Shown here in pieces: positions 12,801-27,800 of a stretch of 64,000 bases of DNA. Position 1 is the stretch's first letter. Each line of letters starts with the position of its first letter. Location of the stretch: the NCBI GenBank assembly GCA_013398275.1, contig VZSE01010764.1:62001-126000 (forward strand), given 5' to 3'. The position numbers and the translations under genes were made by a program. The notes under the pieces were generated by a model. It made no database searches, was not told where the DNA came from, and saw only the letters and a list, made by a program, of their open reading frames with translations. The stretch is from Promerops cafer (taxonomy: Eukaryota; Chordata; Aves; Passeriformes; Nectariniidae).

Positions 12801-15800
12801 TTATTAGGATAGCAAGCAGTTTTTAAAACTTTTCAAAGCCCTCTGTCCACCTCTGAAATTACTGTAACTACATTCAGGAGGAGACTGTTTTTTGACACTA
12901 AGTGCCAAAAACTCATGTCCTAACTGACAGAGCACTTTGGGGTTAAAAAGAGACTTAAACACCAATCAGTGCTGAAAACATTCCACACCAGCATCTGCTG
13001 TGGCTGTACCACAGGAGTAGATGTTCATCACTGATCCAAGCTGGGTGTGCAGTAGTTATACAGAGCTCACTGGTGTGCTCACAGGAACCTGAAAACTGGG
13101 GAAGTGTCTCATTTTTGTGCAGACCACAGCCCCCATCATGCTCCTGCATTCTCCCTGTAATTTCTCTCCATTTCTGGGAGGTCAGTTATACTATGTATCC
13201 ATATAATTTTGAAGTAAGTACAAGGAAAGGTTGTGGAACAATATTTTAAGAAAAAAGGAAACTAAGAAATTCTCAAAAAAACAGAACTAGATTAAATATA
13301 CACCATTCTTTCCAGAGAACACTAAGGGTGATGGAATGTCTCACTGAGCCCCACAAATGCAAGATTTTTAGCAGCATGCAGGATGGGTCATATTTCAGTG
13401 TAATTCAACACACAGGAAAGATCAACGTAGCCAGGATGCCAAATTGTTTCATCCACGTGGTAAGGTCCAAAAATTATCTCCTCTGTCATTTCTCATTTCA
13501 TTTGAGCACTCATTTTAAATTTCATTTTGTTTTCTGAAGTTTTGGGTTTGCCAAAAAAAAAAAAATTCAATATTAAACCCACCAAAACCCACCTCATTTC
13601 TTCAAATTTCAATGCAAGTCCCCTGGTTTCAAACCCATACCCATCTTTTCCTTTTTAGCAGAAAGCAATTCATCCCAAGCAATCCAGATCTCTCAACTCT
13701 GTGTTAGAGAATACAGATCAGTTTTTACAAGCAATCACATTAAGATGATGTAATCATGGGAATTACAGAGTGCATTGCTGCAAACATTATACAATTAAAA
13801 AAGGCTTCATCATGTGTGAAAGGATGTTTGTGGTTGGTATTGAGCACCTGCAGGTTATGGGATCTTTTGGAGACACAGAGAAGCTGACTTCAGCTGTAGG
13901 ATGGATTTCTAGGGGTGCATCTCCCCCAGACCCCAATGGGATCTGAGAAATGCTCATTAGGCCTCAGCCCTGACACTGCACTTGGACTAAGCCCTTCTTG
14001 AGCTTAACAGAAACACTGTCTGTTCCCAGAACTAACAGGTGTTAAGTGAGAACCTGTTTGAGAAACAGCCTTGGAAACTTTCTTCTTGCCCACGTAACAA
14101 CTCAAGTGAAATAATATTTCTGTTATTGAACTTTCAAAGAAACTTACCTACTCAAGTTGTGGCCAGGATGGGAAAGTACTATGGTTAAAGCCTACTCTCT
14201 ACTGATCCTGTAAACAGCAGTCCAAAGTGGAATTCTTTTGAGCTCTCAATTCCCAGAAAATAAGGGGCTCGTGTATGTCTCCAATAACTAAATGGCTGTG
14301 GAGCCAAGCAAGGACTGTTGGTAACAGCAGACAAGAATTCCTGGTAATAACCAGGGACTATTGGTATTAACACACGGTGAGAAAGAACAGGATTTGGCTG
14401 GAGAGGAGGGGCCAGGCACATGTAGGGCATTTGTCCATGAGAAGAAACCACAACACAGTACAAGGAACAAGTGGGAGAAGTTGGCATGGACTATAGGGTG
14501 GGATTACTACCACCAAAAGCCCCCTAAGCCCTCCAACCCATTTCCAGAAAGGTCTGAAAGAACAGACTGCACATGGTAACTGGTTTACATGGAAAGCAAG
14601 AAACCCGTATTTGGGGCAGAGAAACCTCTCCATAAAAAGGCACCTCCACCCCAAGCCTGGGGGGTGCCCCCAGGACCTGGGACATGTCATTGGCCAGACT
14701 GATGCAGGTGGATCAACACTGAAACCAGACCTGGTGCTCCCTTTTCTCTCTTTCTTTAATTCATCTCTCCCTCTTTAGTTCCTCTCCTCCCTTTCACCCT
14801 ACCCCTTTACCCAAAACCTACTGCTGTGTGCTTAAATAGTAGGTCAGAGACTAACAGACCAATTTCCATGCCAAGTGTGTAATTTATTAACATAACTTTC
14901 AGACCCTCTGACTTTTCTCATTTCTTTTTACCAATGAGCATTTACAAATCTTAGATGCTTTCTTCCCTTTAAGCTGGGTTGTCACAGATCTGGCTAAAGA
15001 AGTCTTATCAAGGTTCTGCTGGTCCAAACATCAACATGAAGTAAGGTAACTGGCCTTGTGAGAGAGATGTTGATCAGATTAGGAAACAGGGATACTGGTA
15101 ATAAAACTCAGAAATACCACAGGACATCAAAAGATGGGTTGTGGAACATTGATTCAAAGACTACATACCACATAAAACCTGCAATAAGGGTACTGTTAGG
15201 TATTTTCTGCAGGAACACTGAGGAAGAATCCAAATACATTTGATGGAAACTCAGCACCAAAGCACAGGGCCTTGACTGGCCACCACTCAGCACCATGGGC
15301 AAGTGAAACTGATAAACCTCAGAGAGAAAGTATGAGAGATAAACCTCATACTGATAAACCTCAGAGAGAAAGTATGAGTGAATATTTCTGCATCCATACA
15401 CTGTTTTAAACAGTGAGAACAAGAGATGCTTTTCCCTTTGAAGTGACCTTGCTTAAAGAAGAGAGCAACTATTACCATTAATAACTACTGACACCTCTCA
15501 GTACATTCGACAGGTAATTGCAAAACATTATTTTAATTAAGTAAGTATAACAAACAGAAAAAGGAAAAACAAAGTCTCAATCAGTGGCAAGCCAAGGGAA
15601 AGTTATTTGTCTAGTGATTATCATGAGGCAGAAGTAACTTAACCTCAAATTTTAAACACCCCTTTCTAATCAGTACCCAACCCTACCCTACCAAGCAAAG
15701 AATCTGTTGCTCTGAGGAAGCTTTGGTCTTTCAGATTAAAAGCAGAGACCCCTAAGCACAACCACACACTAAGGGGTCCCTAAACCCTGCTGCTACTTAA

Positions 15801-18800
15801 GCCTGAAGTCACTGAAGACATCTACTGCAGAACTGACATACAGGCCTGTAAGGTAGTTCAACTTCCCCTTTTATCCTGCCCCACAGACCTATTCTGGAGT
15901 GCTACATCTCATCCTAGATTATAGAGGGTGTTTACCAGGCAAGGAGAAGAGACTGTAAGATTTTAATGGTGACAAATTATCCTGAGACATGACTTAGTTG
16001 GAACTTAATGCTCACTCTGCCAGGTGAGGAACACTACCACCTTTTACATGAGCAGACAAATCTCTGTGTGCTACAGCTTTATGCTGTTATTTCCAAAATT
16101 GTACTGCTCCTGCACAAGCAGAAAAAAGGGAACCATGGGATGTGGGATGTGCTGCCAATACAGACAGAGCTTGCCATGGACTATGCATGTCAGTACCTTA
16201 CTTTTCACTCCTTAAAGAATCAGAAAATGAAAGTACTCTCTGGACTACATGCTGGGTTTAAGCACATTTAAGCTGGCCTAATTGTTTTCTCCTAAAATAT
16301 TTTCAGCTTTCATGTACTTCATAAGTGATGCAGTACTGACTAAACTGCAGACAACAGGCAGGTGCAAGACAAGACTATGAAAAAAAATATTGGAAACCAC
16401 TACTTAATAAAGCAGGAGAAGGAGGGGACTGAGAGGGGTAAAAGTATAAACCTTAAAATGGACAAAACCAAAAGTCCTCCATGCACAAGAATTCACATTA
16501 CAAATGTCAGATACAAAAAACATCCCTCTGCCACAGCTCTTCAGGGACAATACTTACCTATGTATCAAGCCTTTAGAGAAAGTTTTCTTCCAAAACTAAA
16601 AAGCAGCCATGATGCTGATATTTAGGCTTTAAATAAATTACATGAATCTTGAAAGAAAAAGGCCATACCTTATATAATGGACGCCGGACATCAATGGGAC
16701 AGTTCTGTATAACTTCATCAACTACATCCGAAATGGATTCCATGAAATCAGGGTTAGCAAACTAAAATCAAACAGAACAGGCATTAGATTTTTCATTCAT
16801 AAGAACAGAGAAATAAAAAGGCAGAAATAAGACTGTGGAGAGACTTTATAATAGGGGACGACTAGGAGTTTCAAGTCTTGCTCACCACTTATTCTGCATT
16901 AAAACAAACACTTCTCAACAAGGGAAATGAGAATTTCTTTTTCTGCTGAGAAACTCAGATTCTCTTCCTTGGTCAGAAATTCACTGTTTACAATCTATGC
17001 ACTATGCCCTTTTATTGCCTGCAAGATCAGTTTGAGTTCTCCTGCAATATTAAACACACTGTTACCACTCACTGTGGTCCTGCCTTTCCTTTCAAGTGAG
17101 ATTAAAAACACCAGTGTGCAAATCAGAATGTTTCCCTGCAAAAATATTTTAATGCTACTAAAATACTTCAGTTAAATCCCCACCAAAAGTCAGATTTTTT
17201 TTTCCCCAAGCCCAGGAAGTATCTAATGGTCAATAAAGCATAAATAGTCTAAGGTTTTGAGTGAAAGTCCCCCATCAATGCAAACATGAACAGAGTGCTA
17301 ATGTAAATGTCTGCATTTAAAAAACTAGAGAGTCAAGAGTTGCTAATGCTAGAAAACAGTCTAGTGGAAATTTTCCACTTAAAACCTCACATAAGCTTTA
17401 AAGAAAAGAACTGGTAATAGCCCAGGGGTTTTTTTTCCTTTCAGAGGTTAAACTCTGAAAAATTAAATTAATTACCAATACAAAATAATGTATTATTCTA
17501 GATATATTATAAGCTTTTGTTTAGACGTATGTGGGATTTACATTCAAAACAAGATGAGGTATCTACATGGATGAACAAATAACAACAGTCAAACATAACA
17601 AGTATACACTGAACTGAGAGAAAATCAGCAAAGGAAGTTGGCTTGGAGCTCAGGAGCCCTAAGAATGACAGAGGCACTTCCCAAGAATTCAAGCTAACTT
17701 CCACAGTAAGAATTAATCACGCAAGAAGCAAAAACATGAAGCCATATAAATCAAAATGGAAGCTGCTGCACACCGAGTTTTCATCTGAATGAACTACAGC
17801 CTGAAAACTCCCGAGTTCTCCACAGAGATATTGATAAAACAGCAGGGAAAAGGAATAAGTAGAAATTAGAGGCAGGGTATAACATCATCCCAGAACAGGG
17901 ACAAGAGAACTGGATGTAAAATTGCCATCTGCCAGCCAATACGACATGGCTGGAGAACAGCAAATAAAATATCTAATTTAAAAAGTAGAGAAATAATCTG
18001 GATAGTCACAAGCCCCAAGACCTAACTTCAGGAGTATTAAAAACTTCAGAACAAATTCTGTAAACTGAAAATAGGAAAAGACTACAAGACAGCTTTACCA
18101 AAGGCAGCTTTTACCTAGCTAAGATGCTACCCTTTCAAGTGAGGAGTTAATGAAACACAACAAGAAATTCTCTTTAGATGCAGCACACATCATCTATTAT
18201 GTTTTTCTTGTCTAGGAAGTCAGTTCAGGTTTGGGTGGTTTTTCAATACAGAGTCAAGAAACTACCAAGAAATGAAAAAAATGGAAATTGGTTCTTTATC
18301 CCGTTCTCAACAGTCTTTTTAGAGGAGCTCTTAAAATTATGTCTGACATGGGATTCAATGCTTCTGAGTTAAATCACATTAGTAAATAGCAGGGAAGAAA
18401 AACTGTTTAGCCCAGAGATTTAATACTGGCAGAAGATCAGATAGCTACAAACTGACCACAGAAGACTAAAGCTGGAATTTAGATACAAGGGTGACAGAAA
18501 GAAGCTTTTTAATATTCTTCCAAGGAGGAGGGTAGAAAAAGGGAAACTTCACCAGTGTTGATGTGGATTTTTATAAAAGTTTTTAAAAGTATTACAGACT
18601 ATGGGTGCCTGCATAAGTTCAACCAAGTGTGCAGGAATGGAGACGACCTGTATTAAAACCTGACTCCTTCCTCTCAACAATATCCTGAAACTCACTCAAA
18701 CTGAACTACCAAAAATCAGACAGATGAGGTTCAGTAATCTTTCCCAGAATTGTACATATTACTTATGATCACACCGAGAAAGATTTCAATAGACTTCCTT

Positions 18801-21800
18801 CAGGGATAAATTTATCATCCATGCCTTTCAAACTGACTCAGTATCAAAACTCTGCATCCAATATTTAGAATATCATCAATGCCATGCTTGGTAGTGCCCA
18901 AAGGGACTGGCAGCATACAAAGTATAAAGGCAGACTTGTTTAAACTGATGCTGAAAGAAAGAGGAAAATACTACACAAAAACTGTGAATTCAAAAATTTC
19001 TTCTCAAGTTCAGATTGCCTTTAAAGGAACAGAACAAGATGTTTTAAACGTTAGACTGGACATCAGAAGAACACTTTTCTGCTGTGCTGAAGTTACCAGT
19101 GAGTGCACCTGGCTTGCGTTTAGGAGAGTCACTGGCCCCTCACTGCCACGGGATGGCGCCCAGGCACCGGGAATGGCGCAACTGAACCCAGCTATTCCCT
19201 GCTCTTACCTCGGGATGGAAGAAGATTTCGGGCCCGAGGAACCTCTCGTAGCCAACATCTATAACAAACTTGGTTTTGTTGATGGCGTTGATGCCCGTGT
19301 ATTGTTTGATCCACTTGCGAGAGTCTCCGTCGTACTTGGCGAACTCCTTCACTATGTCAGGGCAAATGTAACAGTATTTCTCCTGTTGAGAAACAGCAGG
19401 TGTTAAAAATAGCTGAAATAATCAGTACATCAGTGAATTCAGAAAAGAAAAGAAAATCAGAAAAGAAAATCAGAGAAAGAAAAACGTGAGCATTTTTACA
19501 GATGGAGCTGTTCAAGGGACTTTCTCACCCAAATCACTACTGAAGCCTCAGCCCCTCAAGGCACGAGGCCCATTTGCTCCCAAAGGGCTGCACACGCTGA
19601 CTCAGCTACATTTTCCTCTCTCAAAATGAAAACATCACCAACAGTAGGTCTGTGACAATAAAGAATTTCAAGGGCAACCTTTCACTGCAAGAGCAAGCCC
19701 ACACAATCACCCTACTTTTCTTTTTAAAATTCTATTACAAAGCAAATTTTAAACAACTCCAAAAATTAAATGCTGATTTAATCTGCGGAACATACTCACT
19801 CCAAACAGTCTAGCATGAGTATTTTCTTCCTCTTTCTCCTCCCCCCACATTTGACTGGATAAACCACCAGAAGCTGGTGTAATTATAATACACTGCCTAC
19901 ATCTGCATTTTTAAGAGAGCCACTGACAACTTGCTAAAGCCAAAAAAGTAGCTCACAGAGATTTACTATGTATTTATTAAGAGATAAAGGAGGGTGTACC
20001 TTTATGGCTTTTGCTGTCTCCAGAGATTGTTCAGGAGGAATTCCTACCTCCCTTTCCCTTAGAAGCTGTTGAATAAAGTAAGTAATATCTCTACCTGCAA
20101 TAGGAATATGTTTGATGCAACTTCCAATTACATAGCCTTCTGCCTATGTAGGAGGAGAGGAAAAGACACATTTAAGGAGAAAACTTACTGTGTATCAATA
20201 ATTAACATTCATTTTTATAATGCTCTGGTTTTCTATTAAAAGTAAAATCTTGAAACTGTAAAATCACTCTAAAAACATGCACCTCACTGCAAAGTGGGCA
20301 TCAGTTTTATTTATAGACCTTGATTACCACATATAAGCATATATTGACTGATAGATACACAAGTGATAAACAGTCTTGTACACATTAGTCAGATCTGATG
20401 GTTCCTTTATGGAATCATCAGAAAAGCAAATGTAATACAAATAAACTACCTGTGTTCTGTTTGAGTGAAAAATTAATAGAAAAAAAGTATAAAATTAAAT
20501 TTCTCAAACAAGAAAAATCAAATAGGAATAGAAAACTCAAACAGAAGTAGGATCTTACAATAGGCACAACAAAAATAAGGAATCTACTTGCTGAATTTTT
20601 TTTAGGATGCATTTACTGAAAACACTGGTATTGCTGAGCCACGTTATTTCTTCCCTTGCTTTTTTTAACACTTTTCAGGGTTTCACGCAGTAAATGCTGT
20701 TTGTTCTCAGCAATGCCCATATGGCAAAATATTGAGAAGACCAAGTTAACACCAAAATGCAAGATGAAGTTAAAGGGAATCAAATCTTCATTTCTAATAT
20801 ACCTGACTATTCAAGGACACAGTATGGTTCAAAAATACACAAAATCACATCAACGGATGTCAGTATGCACAGGTAACTCTGTATTTTTAACATCCTCACA
20901 TAACCAAACTGATGAGATTGACCATGTATAGGAACAGGTACTTATATAAATTTGTAGTCGTTTCCACATAAGCTGAGTGGAAACAATAAAATACAACAAA
21001 TCATATAAAAAGGACACATTACCAGATATATTAAACAGTCAAAATGCAGGGTGTCAAAAAAGTTAGGACATTTCTTGTCGAACACTGTTGGCATGCAGGA
21101 GACATAAGCCCATGATAATCATTGATATTTAAGAGAACTGAGGCATCACAGTAACAGAAGTTAAGGTTTTAGACAGAAATAGCCTTTTAAAAGCTGGATT
21201 GATGGTTCCTTACTGTGACCTTCCTGTAGTCTGCAAGCTGAATTAATACATAATGAAACACATACTTTTGCAAGGAAAGAAGTCCCAGACAACACTAAAA
21301 ATTTAAAAATAAGGTTTCATTTGATGCTTCTTATTTAAATTTACAGTAAACAAACCCTGTCCAAAGCACTGCTGATTTCAAAGTGCATCCCCTGCTACTT
21401 ACCACAGGGATTACGTGGGTCACTCCATCACCACTGTCGATGACAATTCCAGTCAGAGTCCGCTCCCCAACCTGCCGTGATGTCCAGGAGGCAGCTAAGG
21501 CCAGCACTGCCTACAGCACAGGGAGTTTATATTTAGAAGCAGGCACAGTGCTCTAATTTACACTCTCAAAAAGTACTGTTTCAAACGTTTTAGACATGTG
21601 CCTACGAAAGGCCAAAACACCGCAGTTATTTTGTACTTTAGAAAAACACATTCACTCTGTTCACCTGCACAGCAATGTAAAGTCCTGGGATGTTAAATGA
21701 TTCAAACATGATTTCTGCAAGATATTCTCTGTTTTCTGGTGTGTTCAGTGGAGGCTCTGTCTGCAAAAACAAAGAGTTTTGAAAAAGCACCTCAGTAGCA

Positions 21801-24800
21801 TCCTGCCTTGATTAGCTTGGTATGGTAATCAAACTTTCAAAATCCTCAGTGCACTCAAAATAAAAAATTTCAAACAGAATTTAAACAGTGTTTGAAGCTT
21901 TTCAAAAGCAATAGCTGACCTGCAGTAGCCTGCATCACAAAATTAACAGAATATAGTTATAATGCAGCTTTAAAGATTAGTTTTCCCCTCCCAACCCAAA
22001 CCCTGTCATTGCTAGAGAAATAACACATACAGAGAAAAATCCTCCAGCAGAGCTACTTATGCTTGGAGTGATATTTGGTTTTCCTCTTACAAAACTACTT
22101 CCTTACCAGGCCTCATTAACTCACCATTAAAAAATAGTGATCCTCAGGTTCAGCTCGAAGGTACTTAAAAATGACTTGCTCCATGAACCTCTCCATGAGG
22201 TCCCAGTCTTCAACAATTCCATGTCGGATAGGCCACTGCAACAGCAAAACTTGTCAGCACTGGGTCATGCAAGGACAAACAAAGCCAGCCACAGGAGCAG
22301 TCTGACACCCCATCTCACAGGTATCTTATCAAACCCTCCATCCTGACTTTAATTCAGAGGCACAATTCAAAGTTACCTCCTGCTCCCAGGTACTTCCAAG
22401 CCCAATTCTACCTTGCAGGACTAGCAGCCAGAATCCAGACTCTATTCCTGTTAGTCTGTTGCAGAACTGTGTTTTAACTTCTCTTTGTAGAAATGTTATC
22501 ACTTAAAAAGTTGAGAATCATACTTGGCTTCAATATGCCTTTCCATATTATAAAAAGAAATAAAGACCATATAGGCTATATATTTTTCAACTAAAATTTC
22601 TGGCAGGGATGATGTTTACATTTTGTTCAATGTTAAGAACACAGCTGACATTTAAGTAACACAGAAGGATGTATAAAATATGATTTTTTTCCACATAGTT
22701 CATAAGCCAGTAACACTTTGTAAGTACAAGAAGTCCTTTACTAGGGTATGGAAAATATGATTCACAGAAAAGCTGCATTGAAGACAGCCCTTCACAAAAC
22801 AATTGTGACATTCCCTGAAGCGAAAGTATCCAACACATTTCCCAGTTTATATGCCATGTTAAAAGGGTACACTTTCAGCAAGAATTTAAATATTCAGTGT
22901 ATATGCCTATTTTAATAGCTCAGAATTTTGAAAACTGAACAGCTGCACTGTATCAATGAATATTTACACAAACACCAACCACACAAGACAGCACTAGTAA
23001 AACAGATATCTAAAATAGGCTAAAGCCATGAACCAGATCATGCAGTTTTTAAAAAGCAATAAAAATACCAAAAAAGCAAACGTGTTTTGAATGGCTATCC
23101 AGAAGTCCTAGAACATTTTATCATAAAAATCTGAGACTTGGGAAAGGCTGTCAAAGTCTGAATGCTCACCTTTGTAGCATAGGTAGGTTTATCTATGGCT
23201 TCATCTCCTATGAAAAAGTCCAGATCATCAACACCTTTCATTACCCTCCTCTGAGCCTGGTCCCCCACTTTGGCCGACTCTCGGATTGCGATACCTTAAA
23301 ACAAACCCAAAAAACAAACCAAAACAAAATTAAAACAGCTAAATACCAAGTGATAAATGTTTATTTACTTAAGGATTCTTTTCCTGAAATGAAAATTGGG
23401 ATATAAAAAGTAGAAATCATGGAAGTGATCTACTGACAAGCCAACAGAGCTGAGTTCATTCTCACTGCACCCTGCAGGATTCTGGTCACCCATCCCTCAT
23501 TATTGTACATAGTAATTCACAGAAAATACTGAAAATGCATTTTGTTACAGACTACAGCAGTCACTGAACCTGTACAAGTGCAGCATTCCAGTAAGCAACA
23601 TGATTTTCTGAGTTTCAACTCTAGAATAAAGAGGAAGAGCACAAGAGAAGAAGAAAATAAACTGTGTATTCAGAAATAAGTATTGGAGTCATTATCCTGG
23701 TTGGTGAGAAAGGGGAAAGAGGGAGGGGACAAATCAATTTGCAGTGCTACAGAGAAATCTCTGGAGACACTTATGCTTCCCATTAGCAGCCTGCAACTGC
23801 CACTAAAATTATTAGATGATGGCTGCTGTAGGCAAGAAGATGAGACAGCAAAAATCAAATCTGGGGCAAGCTAAAAATAAAAATGGAATGAAGTACCACT
23901 GAAACATAACCTCATTTATATAGTTTTCTTTTAATAGGTCATAATCAGGATCTAAATAACATATAGCAGAAAATGCAGAGTAGGCAGGCATCATCCACAA
24001 ACACACCAAATACTACGAGCACCAAAAAATGACTCACAGGTAAACAATTCTTTTGGAAAAACATCTACCCCCCAACAGGTTTATAGTTGTATAAAACAGG
24101 ATTTATAGCAAATGCACAGGAAATCCCCACTATCCCACTTATTTAACGTAAGACATTTAAATCTTTACCAGTGGTTTAGGTTTCAAATTTTACAATACTT
24201 AAAATAGCAAGACTGAAAGCAGTACTGCAGCTACACCTGGTAAAGAACATGTGTCCCCTTCACTTCTTTGGCCACCAATTACCTTTATAATCTCCTTATC
24301 TTTATACTTTCTACCATGAGTAGCTACAAGGTAGTCTAGATGCATTAATAATTAATTGGCAAAGTTTAAAAAAAGCAAAAAGCAGTGTTTAACATAAATG
24401 GAGGTAACAGATGCCATTATAGATGTAAATACATAGAGCTATTATTTATAAATATATATATACAGCATTTCAGAGAAACTATTAAGGTGTCAATTAAAAT
24501 CAAGAACACCAGGCAAGTATGACATTTTAAACAAGTTTAACACACAAAAAAAATTAAAGAGTAAATCTGTTCAACAAAAGCATGTTAAATGTGCAAGAAC
24601 ATTTTAATTGGTAAACACACACCCAAAAGGAACATTTTCTAACAGCAACAACTTTTTTGAATATTAAACTGTCTACAGTCCCAGACAATGTAAATAAGGC
24701 AGACACCACCTGCACTTTAGTACTTAATTTGATTGGGAGCCTTCCCCAGATTAGCCAGGCTGTAACCATGGTGTCAGGTAGACAGGAGGTAAATTGCATT

Positions 24801-27800
24801 CTGTCTACTCAAGAGTCCTGGCAAAAAAATAATGGAGATAAAAAGGAAATTGGACTGGAGTTCTCTTCATCTTTGTCATAGCAACCAAGAGCTGGTTTAA
24901 TGAGCAACAGTCCTGGCTAACTGCAAACAAGGAGCTCTGTTTAGCTGCACTTCAGCCAAAGATGCTAACACGATGAATATCACTCCCCAGATGGACACGG
25001 GACCGAGCTGGGAGCTGGAAGCACGTCATTTAATCCTGAAAGTGCTCAGTGACAGCAGTGTATGTTACAATTCGGAGGGACAAAAAAATCTACTCACATG
25101 ATGGGATAATGAACTGAGGTTCTGTATTTCCTGCATAGCCAAGCTTCGTATACCTAGGGGAAAAAAAAAAAAAAAAAANAAAAGAAATAATACAGTGCCA
25201 CAAGTATAAACCACAGATGATAATTCTTGTTACAATCCTGATACAATTCCCTTTCAGGCCTTGAACAAACAACTCACTTTGTCACAGGTATAGTATCTGT
25301 GTGTGGTAAAAGACAAATACTACATAACATATAGCAGAAAATGCAGAGTAGGCAGGCATCATCCACAAACACACCAAATACTACGAGCACCAAAAAATGA
25401 CTCACAGGTAAACAATTCTTTTGGAAAAACATCTACCCCCCAACAGGTTTATAGTTGTATAAAACAGGATTTATAGCAAATGCACAGGAAATCCCCACTA
25501 TCCCTATCAAAGCAGGCTTGCTATCAAAGCAAGCCTGCACTGATGAAATGCTTTAGAAATGGGCAGCAGATGGTACAAAGCATTGATCATTTCTTTCAAT
25601 ATACATATAACATCTATCTTAACAAGTAAAGGATTGAGAGGAAAAAAGAAGGGGGAAGAAAAAAAAGTCAAGACATTTTCACATAAAAATTTCCACAGGT
25701 GTTAGTGGCTGCAAGCTACTCCAGGTCTTTAGCAACCAGAAATAATTAACATCCCAGATTATGAAAAACAGCTCTATTTCCTGGGGGGGGAAGAAAGAAA
25801 AAACCCACAATAACAACAAAACCCACATCAGAAAAAGTGGTAAGAGAAAACCCAATCCAACTAAATTGATTGAATGCTTGCAGAGACTGATGTCATTCTT
25901 GAATACTGCCATTAGCTTGAAACAGAAGTACAACAGCAGCATGATTTGAGGGAAATCAGCATTGTTCACATCATTTTTACACAAAAAACCTAAAGCCGTG
26001 ACATTCTTAAATGAGACCAATCCCAGTCTAGGTCCTAAACTCTTTGTCTGCATCCTACTCTCAATATTTGCAAACAGTATTATGCCATGGCCAAAGCAGA
26101 GGGTTTGCATCTTCATTAGCAGCTTGAAAAGTAGGTTCCTCTTTACAGAGTATTTGGTATAAAAATACTCATTAAGAATCACAGTTTTCTTAGATAAAGG
26201 AATTAATCTAAATTGAATTATAAATGACCTTGGAACTTAAATATTTGTATTTCAACTTCTCTTCAAAGCTATGGCTTCAATAGACTTCAAACAATAGTTA
26301 GAAAGCCATTCCCCCCAAGGCCAAAAAGACAAGGACTGTGTTTTAGAGGCAAGGATTTGTTGGGTTTTTAATCATCATTACAGACATATGCTTTCAGTCT
26401 AATCCAAATTGTTTATGCACACTTGCTGTGGCTCTCAGAAAAACATAATCAGGATGTTAAATTAGACTGACTGTAAAGAAGGACATTACTAGTAAAAATT
26501 CTTTTCATTATTATTATTGCAAAGATTCTTCATATTTTAGAATGAGGCCTACCTAGGGAATATTGTTAAAACTTAACAAGCAACAACAGGAGTTCCACTG
26601 GGATTTAAGACCAATACAGACCACTTCCTCTTCTTTCTCTCTCTGAAATGAATCATGACTAAATGAACATAATGAAAACCAAGGAAAACTTTTTTTTTTT
26701 GTTTAAAAGACCTAGTTTCAAGACTTAGAAATGACAATTAGGCAGAAACTTATGAAAAAACCTCTTCAAGCCTCAGTGACAAAAACCAAAGACAATATCT
26801 ACATACACATACATGTAAATACATATAAATACTTTTCATACAATTTTTATGTATCTGTGTGAATGAATAAATTTAAAAGGTTCCTGCAGTCTAACCACAA
26901 CTCATTTCTTAAGCTAAAGTCTGGCCAAGAGGTGAGTTCAGTTTGCCATCTTTTCCCCCTTAACACACATGCTAAACTCACACCCACTCACAGTATTAAA
27001 AAAGAAAACACTCTCTAAAAGTCAATTTGGGCCACCAGTCTGCAAGAGCTTTCCCTTCCCTCTCCAGAATGGATCAGATCCCCGTATTAGAGTAACTTGT
27101 AAAGTTACCAAACCCCTGCAGCTCAGTATTTTACAGATTCATTTTTAACCTGGGTTAATTCACCTACTGAAAAAAAACTACCAAATAAGTTTATTTCTCA
27201 GTATAATGAAAAAAACTCTCTTCAAAGATTTCATCTCACAGAAGGTAACATATGGAAAGATTTCTTTTGCATGTCATTAATCCATGAAAGACTAATACTA
27301 AAACTAAGAGAATAAATTCTCAGTTAAGTGGTGAAGCAAATAAGCAGAAAAACAAAATCTACTTAGGATCAAACAAGACACAGACTGGAACAAGCAGACA
27401 CATTTCAGGTGTTTTTGACAAAATCAAATGGAAGGGAAACGCAAATTTCTCCCAAGACCACTCAGGAAGAGAAGGAAAAGAGATTATGCAGTTGTGCTGC
27501 TCCTTGCTATCCAGGAGCCTCAGGACATGGCAGACTTGGTCCCAGGTCTCTGTTCTGCCCAGCAGGACTCAAACTCATTCCACCTCTCAAGGGTACATTA
27601 AAGTGTTTGGGTGACCCATTTCCAGGACCTCCTACAGAAAATACTCCCTTTCCTATATGATATTTAAATATTCACTGACCGGAAAGGCTCTGGACTGAAA
27701 CAGTTCCAGAGGGTACCTGGTCTCCAGACCCTTCTCCAATGAATATTTAAGCATCTCAAACACAGTTTTCTTTCTCCTGGGTTGCAGCCTAGCAGACTAA

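Larger units (their letters stand above)
8007..16668 (-). other. ACTR3B: ACTR3B intron 9 (8.66 kb)
   Basis: The longest intron in the window, AT-rich. It holds a short minus-strand CR1 tail near 10707-10765, a T13 run near 8400, an A-rich run near 13550 and a 42-bp-period tandem repeat at 15308-15378. The open frames in it are short and unsupported. No RNA gene was recognised. Confidence 0.8.

Noticed and set aside
18879..19406. 175-codon plus-strand open frame
   Set aside because: It lies antisense over ACTR3B exon 8 and its intron; the minus strand encodes conserved ARP3B sequence with intact splice sites.
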